NCBI GenBank assembly: GCA_951230915.1
Contig: OX579641.1
Location: forward strand, 21,244,254-21,308,253
From: Antitrichia curtipendula
Lineage: Eukaryota > Streptophyta > Bryopsida > Hypnales > Leucodontaceae
Direction: 5' to 3'
DNA length: 64,000 nt
In this document: piece by piece, positions 24,501-36,700 of the stretch
Numbering within the stretch: position 1 is the stretch's first letter
Layout: the number at the start of each line of letters is the position of its first letter
The notes under the pieces: generated by a model
Told to the model about the DNA's origin: nothing
Database searches by the model: none
Seen by the model: the letters and a program-made list of their open reading frames with translations, nothing else
Position numbers and translations under genes: made by a program

Positions 24501-26200
24501 CGCCTTAAGAGGTCGCCCAAGACGAGAGGTCACCTTAAGAGGTCGCCCAAGACAAGAGGTCGCCTACCCGCAGTTGCCTAGACCCGAAATTGCTCCTTAA
24601 AAACAAAATTTGACCAATTTTGAGACAAAGACAAAACAAGGGCTCCCACCACCATCCGAGGTCGCCCAAGACGAGAGGTCACCTTAAGAGGTCGCCCAAG
24701 ATAAGAGGTCGCCTACCCGCAGTGGCCTAGACCCGAAATTGCTCCTTAAAAACAAAATTTGACCAATTTTGAGACAAAGACAAAACAAGGGCTCCCACCA
24801 CCATCCGAGGTCGCCCAAGACAAGAGGTCGCCTACCCGCAGTTGCCTAGACCCGAAATTGCTCCTTAAACACAAAATTTGACCAATTTTGAGACAAAGAC
24901 AAAAGAAGGGCTTCCACCACCATCCGAGGTCGCCCAAGACAAGAGGTCACCTTAAGAGGTCGCCTTAAGAGGTCGCCCAAGACCAGAGGTCACCTTAAGA
25001 GGTCGCCGAAGACAAGAGGTCGCCTATCCGTAGTCGCCTAAACCCGAAAGCGCTCCTTAAAAACAAAATTTGACCAATTTTGAGACAAAGACAAAAGAAG
25101 GGCTGCCACCACCATCCGAGGTCGCCCAAGACGAGAGGTCGCCTTAAGAGGTCGCCTACCCGCAGTTGCCTAGACCCGAAATTGGTCCTTAAACACAAAA
25201 TTTGACCACTTTTGAGACAAAGACAAAAGAAGGGCTTCCACCACCATCCGAGGTCGCCCAAGACAAGAGGTCGCCTTAAGAGGTCGCCCAAGACGAGAGG
25301 TCACCTTAAGAGGTCGCCCAAGATAAGAGGTCGCCTACCCGCAGTGGCCTAGACCCGAAATTGCTCCTTAAAAACAAAATTTGACCAATTTTGAGACAAA
25401 GACAAAAGAAGGGCTTCCACCACCATCCGAGGTCGCCCAAGACAAGAGGTCGCCTTAAGAGGTCGCCCAAGATAAGAGGTCACCTTAAAAAGTCACCCAA
25501 GACAAGAGGTCGCCTATCCGTAGTCGCCTAGACCCGAAATCGCTCCTTAAACACAAAATTTGACCAATTTTGAGACAAAGACAAAAGAAGGGCTTCCACC
25601 ACCATCCGAGGTCGCCCAAGACAAGAGGTCACCTTAAGAGGTCGCCTTAAGAGGTCGCCCAAGACGAGAGGTCACCTTAAGAGGTCGCCTTAGAGAAGAG
25701 GTCGCCTATCCGTAGTCGCCTAGACCCGAAATCGCTCCTTAAACACAAAATTTGACCAATTTTGAAACAAAGACAAAAGAAGGGCTTCCACCACCATCCG
25801 AGGTCGCCCAAGACAAGAGGTCGCCTTAAGAGGTCGCCCAAGACGAGTGGTCACCTTAAGAGGTCGCCCAAAATAAGAGGTCGCCTACCCGCAGTCGCCT
25901 AGACCCGAAATCGCTCCTTAAAAACAAAATTTGACCAATTTTGAGACAAAGACAAAACAAGGGCTCCCACCACCATCCGAGGTCGCCCAAGACAAGAGGT
26001 CGCCTATCCGTAGTCGCCTAGACTCGAAATCGCTCCTTAAACACAAAATTTGACCAATTTTGAGACATAGACAAAACAAGGGCTTCCACCACCATCCGAG
26101 GTCGCCCAAGACAAGAGGTCACCTTAAGAGGTCGCCCAAAACAAGAGGTCGCTTATCCGTAGTCGCCTAGATTCGAAATCGCTCCTTTAAAACAAAATTT
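17987..26200 (+). repeat. Block A, second copy (first part)
   Basis: Repeats positions 1 to about 7,800 in the same order with few base differences. Length differences are exact multiples of repeat units: a 298 bp (119+179) dimer gain near 22.5 kb and a net 60 bp (two modules) gain near 25.5 kb. Such unit-sized differences are what unequal exchange or gene conversion leaves. Confidence 0.86.
22484..23079 (+). repeat. Tandem 298 bp dimer duplication inside block A copy 2
   Basis: Two dimers of 119+179 bp, 22,484-22,781 and 22,782-23,079, stand where block A copy 1 has a single dimer at about 4,498-4,795. The second monomer of the first dimer carries the ttttaggac core and the caagaccag tail of the preceding monomer type, so the crossover fell inside that monomer. 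Confidence 0.82.
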
Positions 26201-28240
26201 GACCAATTTTGAGACAAAGACAAAAGAAGGGCTCCCACCACCATCCGAGGTCGCCCAAGACGAGAGGTCACCTTATGAGGTCGTCCAAGACAAGAGGTCG
26301 CCTACCCGCAGTTGTTTAGACCCGAAATTGGTCCTTAAACACAAAATTTGTCCAATTTTGAGACAAAGACAAAAGAAGGTCTTCAACCACCATCCGAGGT
26401 CGCCCAAGACAAGAGGTCGCCTATCCGTAGTCGCCTAGACCCGAAATCGCTCCTTAAACACAAAATTTGACCAATTTTGAAACATAGACAAAAGAAGGGC
26501 TCCCACCACCATCCGAGGTCGCCCAAGACAAGAGGTCACCTTAAAAGGTCGCCCAAGATAAGAGGTCGCTTACCCGCAGTCGCCTAGACCCGAAATCGCT
26601 CCTTTAAAACAAAATTTGACCAATTTTGAGACGAAGACAAAAGAAGGGCTTCAACCACCATCCGAGGTCGCCCAAGACAAGAGGTCGCCTATCCGTAGTC
26701 GCCTAGACCCGAAATCGGTCCTTAAATACAAAATTTGACCAATTTTGAAACATAGACAAAACAAGGGCTCCCACCACCATCCGAGGTCGCCCAAGACGAG
26801 AGGTCACCTTATGAGGTCGCCCAAGACAAGAGGTCGCCTACCCGCAGTTGCCTAGACCCGAAATTGGTCCTTAAACACAAAATTTGACCAATTTTGAGAC
26901 AAAGACAAAAGAAGGGCTTCCACCACCAACCGAGGTCGCCCAAGACCAGAGGTCACCTTAAGAGGTCGCCCAAGATAAGAGGTCGCCGACCCGCAGTGGC
27001 CTAGACCCGAAATTGCTCTTTGAAAACAAAATTTGACCAATTTTGAGACAAAGACAAAAGAAGGGCTTCCACCACCATCCGAGGTCGCCCAAGACAAGAG
27101 GTCGCCTTAAGAGGTCGCCCAAGACGAGAGGTCATCTTAAGAGGTCGCCCAAGATAAGAGGTCGCCTACCCACAGTCGCCTAGACCCGAAATTGGTCCTT
27201 AAAAACAAAATTTGACCAAATTTGAGACAAAGACAAAACAAGGGCTTCCACCACCATCCGAGGTCGCCCAAGACCAGAGGTCACCTTAAGAGGTCGCCCA
27301 AGATAAGAGGTCGCCTACCCGCAGTGGCCTAGACCCGAAATTGCTCTTTGAAAACAAAATCTGACCAATTTTGAGACAAAGACAAAAGAAGGGCTTCCAC
27401 CACCATCCGAGGTCGCCCAAGACAAGAGGTCGCCTTAAGAGGTCGCCCAAGACGAGAGGTCACCTTAAGAGGTCGCCCAAGATAAGAGGTCGCCTATCCG
27501 TAGTCGCCTAGACCCGAAATCGCTCCTTAAACACAAAATTTGACCAATTTTGAAACAAAGACAAAAGAAGGGCTTCCACCACCATCCGAGGTCGCCCAAG
27601 ACAAGAGGTCGCCTTAAGAGGTCGCCCAAGACGAGAGGTCACCTTAAGAGGTCGCCCAAGATAAGAGGTCGCCTATCCGTAGTCGCCTAGACCCGAAATC
27701 GCTCCTTAAACACAAAATTTGACCAATTTTGAAACAAAGACAAAAGAAGGGCTTCCACCACCATCCGAGGTCGCCCAAGACAAGAGGTCGCCTTAAGAGG
27801 TCGCCCAAGACAAGAGGTCACCTTAAAAGGTCGCCCAAGATAAGAGGTCGCTTACCCGCAGTCGCCTAGACCCGAAATCGCTCCTTAAAAACAAAATTTG
27901 ACCAATTTTGAAACAAAGACAAAAGAAGGGCTCCCACCACCATCCGAGGTCGCCCAAGACGAGAGGTCGCCTTAAGAGGTCGCCCAAGACGAGAGGTCAC
28001 CTTATGAGGTCGTCCAAGACCAGAGGTCGCCTTAAGAGGTCGCCCAAGACAAGAGGTCACCTTAAGAGGTCGCCCAAGATAAGAGGTCGCCTATCCGTAG
28101 TCGCCTAGACCCGAAATCGCTCCTTAAACACAAAATTTGACCAATTTTGAAACAAAGACAAAAGAAGGGCTCCCACCACCATCCGAGGTCGCCCAAGACG
28201 AGAGGTCGCCTTAAGAGGTCGCCCAAGACGAGAGGTCACC
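26200..28240 (+). repeat. Segment of ~2 kb present only in block A copy 2
   Basis: The offset to block A jumps from about 18,314 to 20,282 across this stretch, so about 1.97 kb is extra. Its monomers belong to known families. The part near 26.2-26.8 kb resembles block A at about 1.4-2.0 kb. A caaccgagg variant at about 26,930 is shared with about 52,360. It ends near the unusually long monomer at 27,854. Confidence 0.7.
27854..28092 (+). repeat. 239 bp monomer, the longest on the 30 bp ladder
   Basis: The tail carries four extra 30 bp modules (119+120 bp). One contains the ttatgaggtcgtcc variant followed by caagaccag, suggesting that two tails of different families were joined by unequal exchange. 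No other monomer of this length was noticed. Confidence 0.82.
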
Positions 28241-31060
28241 TTATGAGGTCGTCCAAGACAAGAGGTCGCCTACCCGCAGTTGTTTAGACCCGAAATTGGT
28301 CCTTAAACACAAAATTTGACCAATTTTGAGACAAAGACAAAAGAAGGTCTTCAACCACCATCCGAGGTCGCCCAAGACAAGAGGTCGCCTATCCGTAGTC
28401 GCCTAGACCCGAAATCGCTCCTTAAACACAAAATTTGACCAATTTTGAAACATAGACAAAAGAAGGGCTCCCACCACCATCCGAGGTCGCCCAAGACAAG
28501 AGGTCACCTTAAAACGTCGCCCAAGATAAGAGGTCGCTTACCCGCAGTCGCCTAGACCCGAAATCGCTCCTTTAAAACAAAATTTGACCAATTTTGAGAC
28601 GAAGACAAAAGAAGGGCTTCAACCACCATCCGAGGTCGCCCAAGACAAGAGGTCGCCCATCCGTAGTCGCCTAGACCCGAAATCGCTCCTTAAATACAAA
28701 ATTTGACCAATTTTGAAACATAGACAAAACAAGGGCTCCCACCACCATCCGAGGTCGCCCAAGACGAGAGGTCACCTTATGAGGTCGCCCAAGACAAGAG
28801 GTCGCCTACCCGCAGTTGCCTAGACCCGAAATTGGTCCTTAAACACAAAATTTAACCAATTTTGAGACAAAGACAAAAGAAGGGCTTCCACCACCATCCG
28901 AGGTCGCCCAAGACCAGAGGTCACCTTAAGAGGTCGCCCAGGATAAGAGGTCACCTTAAGAGGTCGCCGAAGATAAGAGGTCGCCTACCCGCAGTCGCCT
29001 AGACCCGAAATTGCTCCTTAAAAACAAAATTTGACCAAATTTGAGACAAAGACAAAAGAAGGGCTTCCACCACCATCCGAGGTCGCCCAAGACAAGAGGT
29101 CGCCTTAAGAGGTCGCCCAAGACGAGAGGTCACCTTAAGAGGTCGCCCAAGATAAGAGGTCGCCTACCCGCAGTGGCCTAGACCCGAAATTGCTCTTTGA
29201 AAACAAAATTTGACCAATTTTGAGACAAAGACAAAAGAACGGCTTCCACCACCATCCGAGGTCGCCCAAGACAAGAGGTCACCTTAAGAGGTCGCCCAAG
29301 ACGAGAGGTCACCTTAAGAGGTCGCCCAAGATAAGAGGTCGCCTACCCGCAGTCGCCTAGACCCGAAATTGCTCCTTAAAAACAAAATTTGACCAAATTT
29401 GAGACAAAGACAAAACAAGGGCTTCCACCACCATCCGAGGTCGCCCAAGACAAGAGGTCACCTTAAAAAGTCGCCCAAGACAAGAGGTCGCCTATCCATA
29501 GTCGCCTAGACCCGAAATCGCTCTTTAAACACAAAATTTGACCAATTTTGAGACAAAGACAAAAGAAGGGCTTCCACCACCATCCGAGGTCGCCCAAGAC
29601 CAGAGGTCACCTTAAGAGGTCGCCCAAGATAAGAGGTCGCCTACCCGCAGTGGCCTAGACCCGAAATTGCTCTTTGAAAACAAAATTTGACCAATTTTGA
29701 GACAAAGACAAAAGAAGGGCTTCCACCACCATCCGAGGTCGCCCAAGACAAGAGGTCGCCTTAAGAGGTCGCCCAAGACGAGAGGTCACCTTAAGAGGTC
29801 GCCCAAGATAAGAGGTCGCCTACCCGCAGTCGCCTAGACCCGAAATTGCTCCTTAAAAACAAAATTTGACCAAATTTGAGACAAAGACAAAACAAGGGCT
29901 TCCACCACCATCCGAGGTCGCCCAAGACAAGAGGTCACCTTAAAAAGTCGCCCAAGACAAGAGGTCGCCTATCCATAGTCGCCTAGACCCGAAATCGCTC
30001 TTTAAACACAAAATTTGACCAATTTTGAGACAAAGACAAAAGAAGGGCTTCCACCACCATCCGAGGTCGCCCAAGACCAGAGGTCACCTTAAGAGGTCGC
30101 CCAAGATAAGAGGTCGCCTACCCGCAGTGGCCTAGACCCGAAATTGCTCCTTAAAAACAAAATTTGACCAATTTTGAGACAAAGACAAAAGAAGGGCTTC
30201 CACCACCATCCGAGGTCGCCCAAGACAAGAGGTCGCCATAAGAGGTCGCCCAAGACGAGAGGTCACCTTAAGAGGTCGCCCAAGATAAGAGGTCGCCTAC
30301 CCGCAGTCGCCTAGACCCGAAATCGCTCCTTTAAAACAAAATTTGATCAAATTTGAGACAAAGACAAAACAAGGGCTTCCACCACCATCCGAGGTCGCCC
30401 AAGACAAGAGGTCACCTTAAGAGGTCGCCCAAGACGAGAGGTCACCTTAAGAGGTCGCCCAAGATAAGAGGTCGCCTACCCGCAGTCGCCTAGACCCGAA
30501 ATTGCTCCTTAAAAACAAAATTTGACCAAATTTGAGACAAAGACAAAACAAGGGCTTCCACCACCATCCGAGGTCGCCCAAGACAAGAGGTCACCTTAAA
30601 AAGTCGCCCAAGACAAGAGGTCGCCTATCCATAGTCGCCTAGACCCGAAATCGCTCTTTAAACACAAAATTTGACCAATTTTGAGACAAAGACAAAAGAA
30701 GGGCTTCCACCACCATCCGAGGTCGCCCAAGACGAGAGGTCACCTTAAGAGGTCGCCCAAGATAAGAGGTCGCCTACCCGCAGTCGCCTAGACCCGAAAT
30801 CGCTCCTTTAAAACAAAATTTGATCAAATTTGAGACAAAGACAAAACAAGGGCTTCCACCACCATCCGAGGTCGCCCAAGACAAGAGGTCACCTTAAGAG
30901 GTCGCCCAAGACGAGAGGTCACCTTAAGAGGTCGCCCAAGATAAGAGGTCGCCTACCCGCAGTCGCCTAGACCCGAAATTGCTCCTTAAAAACAAAATTT
31001 GACCAAATTTGAGACAAAGACAAAACAAGGGCTTCCACCACCATCCGAGGTCGCCCAAGA
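28240..31060 (+). repeat. Block A, second copy (resumed)
   Basis: Matches about 7,960-10,780 at an offset of 20,282. Exact partners include the aaaatttaacc core at 8,561 and 28,843, the cccaggataag tail near 8,656 and 28,938, and tcgccata at 9,951 and 30,233. Confidence 0.85.
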
Positions 31061-32020
31061 CAAGAGGTCACCTTAAAAAGTCGCCCAAGACAAGAGGTCG
31101 CCTATCCATAGTCGCCTAGACCCGAAATCGCTCTTTAAACACAAAATTTGACCAATTTTGAGACAAAGACAAAAGAAGGGCTTCCACCACCATCCGAGGT
31201 CGCCCAAGACCAGAGGTCACCTTAAGAGGTCGCCCAAGATAAGAGGTCCCCTACCCGCAGTGGCCTAGACCCGAAATTGCTCTTTGAAAACAAAATTTGA
31301 CCAATTTTGAGACAAAGATAAAAGAAGGGCTTCCACCACCATCCGAGGTCGCCCAAGACAAGAGGTCGCCTTAAGAGGTCGCCCAAGACGAGAGGTCACC
31401 TTAAGAGGTCGCCCAAGATAAGAGGTCGCCTACCCGCAGTCGCCTAGATCCGAAATTGCTCCTTAAAAACAAAATTTGACCAAATTTGAGACAAAGACAA
31501 AACAAGGGCTTCCACCACCATCCGAGGTCGCCCAAGACAAGAGGTCACCTTAAAAAGTCGCCCAAGACAAGAGGTCGCCTATCCATAGTCGCCTAGACCC
31601 GAAATCGCTCTTTAAACACAAAATTTGACCAATTTTGAGACAAAGACAAAAGAAGGGCTTCCACCACCATCCGAGGTCGCCCAAGACCAGAGGTCACCTT
31701 AAGAGGTCGCCCAAGATAAGAGGTCGCCTACCCGCAGTGGCCTAGACCCGAAATTGCTCCTTAAAAACAAAATTTGACCAATTTTGAGACAAAGACAAAA
31801 GAAGGGCTTCCACCACCATCCGAGGTCGCCCAAGACAAGAGGTCGCCATAAGAGGTCGCCCAAGACGAGAGGTCACCTTAAGAGGTCGCCCAAGATAAGA
31901 GGTCGCCTACCCGCAGTCGCCTAGACCCGAAATCGCTCCTTTAAAACAAAATTTGATCAAATTTGAGACAAAGACAAAACAAGGGCTTCCACCACCATCC
32001 GAGGTCGCCCAAGACAAGAG
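30060..32020 (+). repeat. Local 1,610 bp and 477 bp duplications
   Basis: The tcgccata tail at 30,233 recurs at 31,843, and the palindromic gatcaaattt core at 30,343 recurs at 30,820 (477 bp) and 31,953 (1,610 bp). The same segment occurs only once in block A copy 1 (10,061), so these duplications happened after the block A duplication. Single private changes, such as taagaggtcccc near 31,245, mark individual monomers. Confidence 0.8.
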
Positions 32021-33720
32021 GTCCCCTTAAGAGGTCGCCCAAGATAAGAGGTCGCTTACCCGCAGTCGCCTAGATTCGAAATCGCTCCTTTAAAACAAAA
32101 TTTGACCAAATTTGAGACAAAGACAAAAGAAGGGCTCCCACCACCATCCGAGGTCGCCCAGGACGAGAGGTCGCCTTAAGAGGTCGCCCAAGACGAGAGG
32201 TCACCTTAAGAGGTCGCCCAAGACAAGAGGTCGCCTACCCGCAGTTGCCTAGACCCGAAATTGGTCCTTAAACACAAAATTTGTCCACTTTTGAGACAAA
32301 GACAAAAGAAGGGCTTCCACCACCATCCGAGGTCGCCCAAGACGAGAGGTCGCCTTAAGAGCTCGCCCAAGATGAGAGGTCGGCTTAAGAAGTCGCCCAA
32401 GACGAGAGGTCACCTTAAGAGGTCGCCCTAGACAAGAGGTTGCCTACCCGCAATCGCCTAGCCCCGAAATCGCTCCTTAAATACAAAATTTGATTAATTT
32501 TGAGACAAAGACAAAAGAAGGGCTTCCACCACCATCCGAGGTCGCCCAAGACAAGAGGTCACCTTAAGAGGTCGCCCAAGATAAGAGGTCGCTTACCCGC
32601 AGTCGCCTAGATTCGAAATCGCTCCTTTAAAACAAAATTTGACCAATTTTGAGACAAAGACAAAAGAAGGGCTCCCACCACCATCCGAGGTCGCCCAAGA
32701 CGAGAGGTCGCCTTAAGAGGTCGCCCAAGATGAGAGGTCGGCTTAAGAGGTCGCCCAAGACGAGAGGTCACCTTAAGAGGTCGCCCTAGACAAGAGGTTG
32801 CCTACCCGCAATCGCCTAGCCCCGAAATCGTTCCTTAAATACAAAATTTGACCAATTTTGAGACAAAGACAAAAGAAGGGCTTCCACCACCATCCGAGGT
32901 TGCCCAAGACAAGAGGTCGCCTACCCGCAGTTGCCTAGACCCGAAATTGGTCCTTAAACAAAAAATTTGACCAATTTTGAGACAAAGACAAAAGAAGGGC
33001 TTCCACCACCACCCGAGGTCGTCCAAGACGAGAGGTCGCCTTAAGAGGTCGCCCTAGACAAGAGGTTGCCTACCCGCAATCGCCTAGCCCCGAAATCGCT
33101 CCTTAAATACAAAATTTGACCAATTTTGAGACAAAGACAAAAGAAGGGCTCCCACCACCATCCGAGGTCGCCCAAGACGAGAGGTCGCCTTAAGAGGTCG
33201 CCCAAGATGAGAGGTCGGCTTAAGAGGTCGCCCAAGACGAGAGGTCACCTTAAGAGGTCGCCCTAGACAAGAGGTTGCCTACCCGCAATCGCCTAGCCCC
33301 AAAATCGCTCCTTAAATACAAAATTGGATTAATTATGAGACAAAGACAAAAGAAGGGCTTCCACCACCATCCGAGGTCGCCCAAGACAAGAGGTCACCTT
33401 AAGAGGTCGCCCAAGATAAGAGGCCGCTTACCCGCAGTCGCCTAGATTCGAAATCGCTCCTTTAAAACAAAATTTGACCAATTTTGAGACAAAGACAAAA
33501 GAAGGGCTTCCACCACCATCCGAGGTCGCCCAAGACAAGAGGTCGCCTTAAGAGGTCGCCCAAGACGAGAGTTCACCTTAAGAGGTCGCCCAAGATAAGA
33601 GGTCGCCTACCCGCAGTCGCCTAGACCCGAAATTGCTCCTTAAAAACAAAATTTGACCAAATTTGAGACAAAGACAAAACAAGGGCTTCCACCACCATCC
33701 GAGGTCGCCCAAGACAAGAG
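32020..33720 (+). repeat. Mixed, more divergent monomers
   Basis: Here families with cctagccccgaaatcg heads and aaatacaaaatt cores dominate. A tail variant gatgagaggtcggctt occurs at 32,371, 32,729 and 33,206 (intervals 358 and 477 bp) and was not noticed elsewhere. The tgatt-spacer dyad intermediate lies at 32,484-32,502. No long duplication partner was found for the whole stretch, though its end resembles positions 150-600. Confidence 0.7.
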
Positions 33721-36700
33721 GTCACCTTAAAAAGTCGCCCAAGACAAGAGGTCGCCTATCCATAGTCGCCTAGACCCGAAATCGCTCTTTAAACACAAAA
33801 TTTGACCAATTTTGAAACAAAGACAAAAGAAGGGCTTCCACCACCATCCGAGGTCGCCCAAGACAAGAGGTCGCCCAAGACGAGAGGTCACCTTAAGAGG
33901 TCGCCCAAGATAAGAGGTCGCCTATCCGTAGTCGCCTAGACCCGAAATCGCTCCTTAAACACAAAATTTGACCAATTTTGAAACAAAGACAAAAGAAGGG
34001 CTTCCACCACCATCCGAGGTCGCCCAAGACAAGAGGTCGCCTTAAGAGGTCGCCCAAGACGAGAGGTCACCTTAAGAGGTCGCCCAAGATAAGAGGTCGC
34101 CTATCCGTAGTCGCCTAGACCCGAAATCGCTCCTTAAACACAAAATTTGACCAATTTTGAAACAAAGACAAAAGAAGGGCTCCCACCACCATCCGAGGTC
34201 GCCCAAGACGAGAGGTCACCTTAAGAGGTCGCCCAAGATAAGAAGTCGCCTACCCGCAGTCGCCTAGACCCGAAATCGCTCCTTAAAAACAAAATTTGAC
34301 CAATTTTGAGACAAAGACAAAACAAGGGCTCCCACCACCATCCGAGGTCGCCCAAGACAAGAGGTCGCCTACCCGCAGTTGCCTAGACCCGAAATTGGTC
34401 CTTAAACACAAAATTTGACCAATTTTGAGACAAAAGACAAAAGAAGGGCTTCCACCACCATCCGAGGTCGCCCAAGACGAGAGGTCGCCTTAAGAGGTCG
34501 CCCAAGACGAGAGGTCGCCTTAAGAGGTCGCCCAAGACGAGAGGTCACCTTAAGAGGTCGCCCAAGACAAGAGGTCGCCTACCCGCAGTTGCCTAGACCC
34601 GAAATTGGTCCTTAAACACAAAATTTGACCACTTTTGAGACAAAGACAAAAGAAGGGCTTCCACCACCATCCGAGGTCGCCCAAGACAAGAGGTCGCCTT
34701 AACAGGTCGCCCAAGACGAGAGGTCACCTTAAGAGGTCGCCCAAGATAAGAGGTCGCCTACCCGCAGTGGCCTAGACCCGAAATTGCTCCTTAAAAACAA
34801 AATTTGACCAATTTTGAGACAAAGACAAAAGAAGGGCTTCCACCACCATCCGAGGTCGCCCAAGACAAGAGGTCGCCTTAAGAGGTCGCCCAAGACGAGA
34901 GGTCACCTTAAGAGGTCGCCCAAGATAAGAGGTCGCCTATCCGTAGTCGCCTAGACCCGAAATCGCTCCTTAAACACAAAATTTGACCAATTTTGAAACA
35001 AAGACAAAAGAAGGGCTTCCACCACCATCCGAGGTCGCCCAAGACAAGAGGTCACCTTAAGAGGTCGCCCAAAAGAAGAGGTCGCTTATCCGTAGTCGCC
35101 TAGATTCGAAATCGCTCCTTTAAAACAAAATTTGACCAATTTTGAGACAAAGACAAAAGAAGGGCTCCCACCACCATCCGAGGTCGCCCAAGACGAGAGG
35201 TCGCCTTAAGAGGTCGCCCAAGACGAGAGGTCACCTTATGAGGTCGTCCAAGACAAGAGGTCGCCTACCCGCAGTTGTTTAGACCCGAAATTGGTCCTTA
35301 AACACAAAATTTGACCAATTTTGAGACAAAGACAAAAGAAGGTCTTCAACCACCATCCGAGGTCGCCCAAGACAAGAGGTCGCCTATCCGTAGTCGCCTA
35401 GACCCGAAATCGCTCCTTAAACACAAAATTTGACCAATTTTGAAACATAGACAAAAGAAGGGCTCCCACCACCATCCGAGGTCGCCCAAGACAAGAGGTC
35501 ACCTTAAAAGGTCGCCCAAGATAAGAGGTCGCTTACCCGCAGTCGCCTAGACCCGAAATCGCTCCTTTAAAACAAAATTTGACCAATTTTGAGACGAAGA
35601 CAAAAGAAGGGCTTCAACCACCATCCGAGGTCGCCCAAGACAAGAGGTCGCCTATCCGTAGTCGCCTAGACCCGAAATCGCTCCTTAAATACAAAATTTG
35701 ACCAATTTTGAAACATAGACAAAACAAGGGCTCCCACCACCATCCGAGGTCGCCCAAGACGAGAGGTCACCTTATGAGGTCGCCCAAGACAAGAGGTCGC
35801 CTACCCGCAGTTGCCTAGACCCGAAATTGGTCCTTAAACACAAAATTTGACCAATTTTGAGACAAAGACAAAAGAAGGGCTTCCACCACCATCCGAGGTC
35901 GCCCAAGACCAGAGGTCACCTTAAGAGGTCGCCCAAGATAAGAGGTCACCTTAAGAGGTCGCCGAAGATAAGAGGTCGCCTACCCGCAGTCGCCTAGACC
36001 CGAAATTGCTCCTTAAAAACAAAATTTGACCAAATTTGAGACAAAGACAAAACAAGGGCTTCCACCACCATCCGAGGTCGCCCAAGACAAGAGGTCGCCT
36101 TAAGAGGTCGCCCAAGACGAGAGGTCACCTTAAGAGGTCGCCGAAGATAAGAGGTCGCCTACCCGCAGTCGCCTAGACCCGAAATTGCTCCTTAAAAACA
36201 AAATTTGACCAAATTTGAGACAAAGACAAAACAAGGGCTTCCACCACCATCCGAGGTCGCCCAAGACAAGAGGTCACCTTAAGAGGTCGCCCAAGACAAG
36301 AGGTCGCCTACCCGCAGTGGCCTAGACCCGAAATTGCTCCTTAAAAACAAAATTTGACCAATTTTGAGACAAAGACAAAAGAAGGGCTTCCACCACCATC
36401 CGAGGTCGCCCAAGACAAGAGGTCGCCTTAAGAGGTCGCCCAAGACGAGAGGTCACCTTAAGAGGTCGCCCAAGATAAGAGGTCGCCTATCCGTAGTCGC
36501 CTAGACCCGAAATCGCTCCTTAAACACAAAATTTGACCAATTTTGAAACAAAGACAAAAGAAGGGCTTCCACCACCATCCGAGGTCTCCCAAGACAAGAG
36601 GTCGCCTTAAGAGGTCGCCCAAGACGAGAGGTCACCTTAAGAGGTCGCCCAAGATAAGAGGTCGCCTACCCGCAGTCGCCTAGACCCGAAATCGCTCCTT

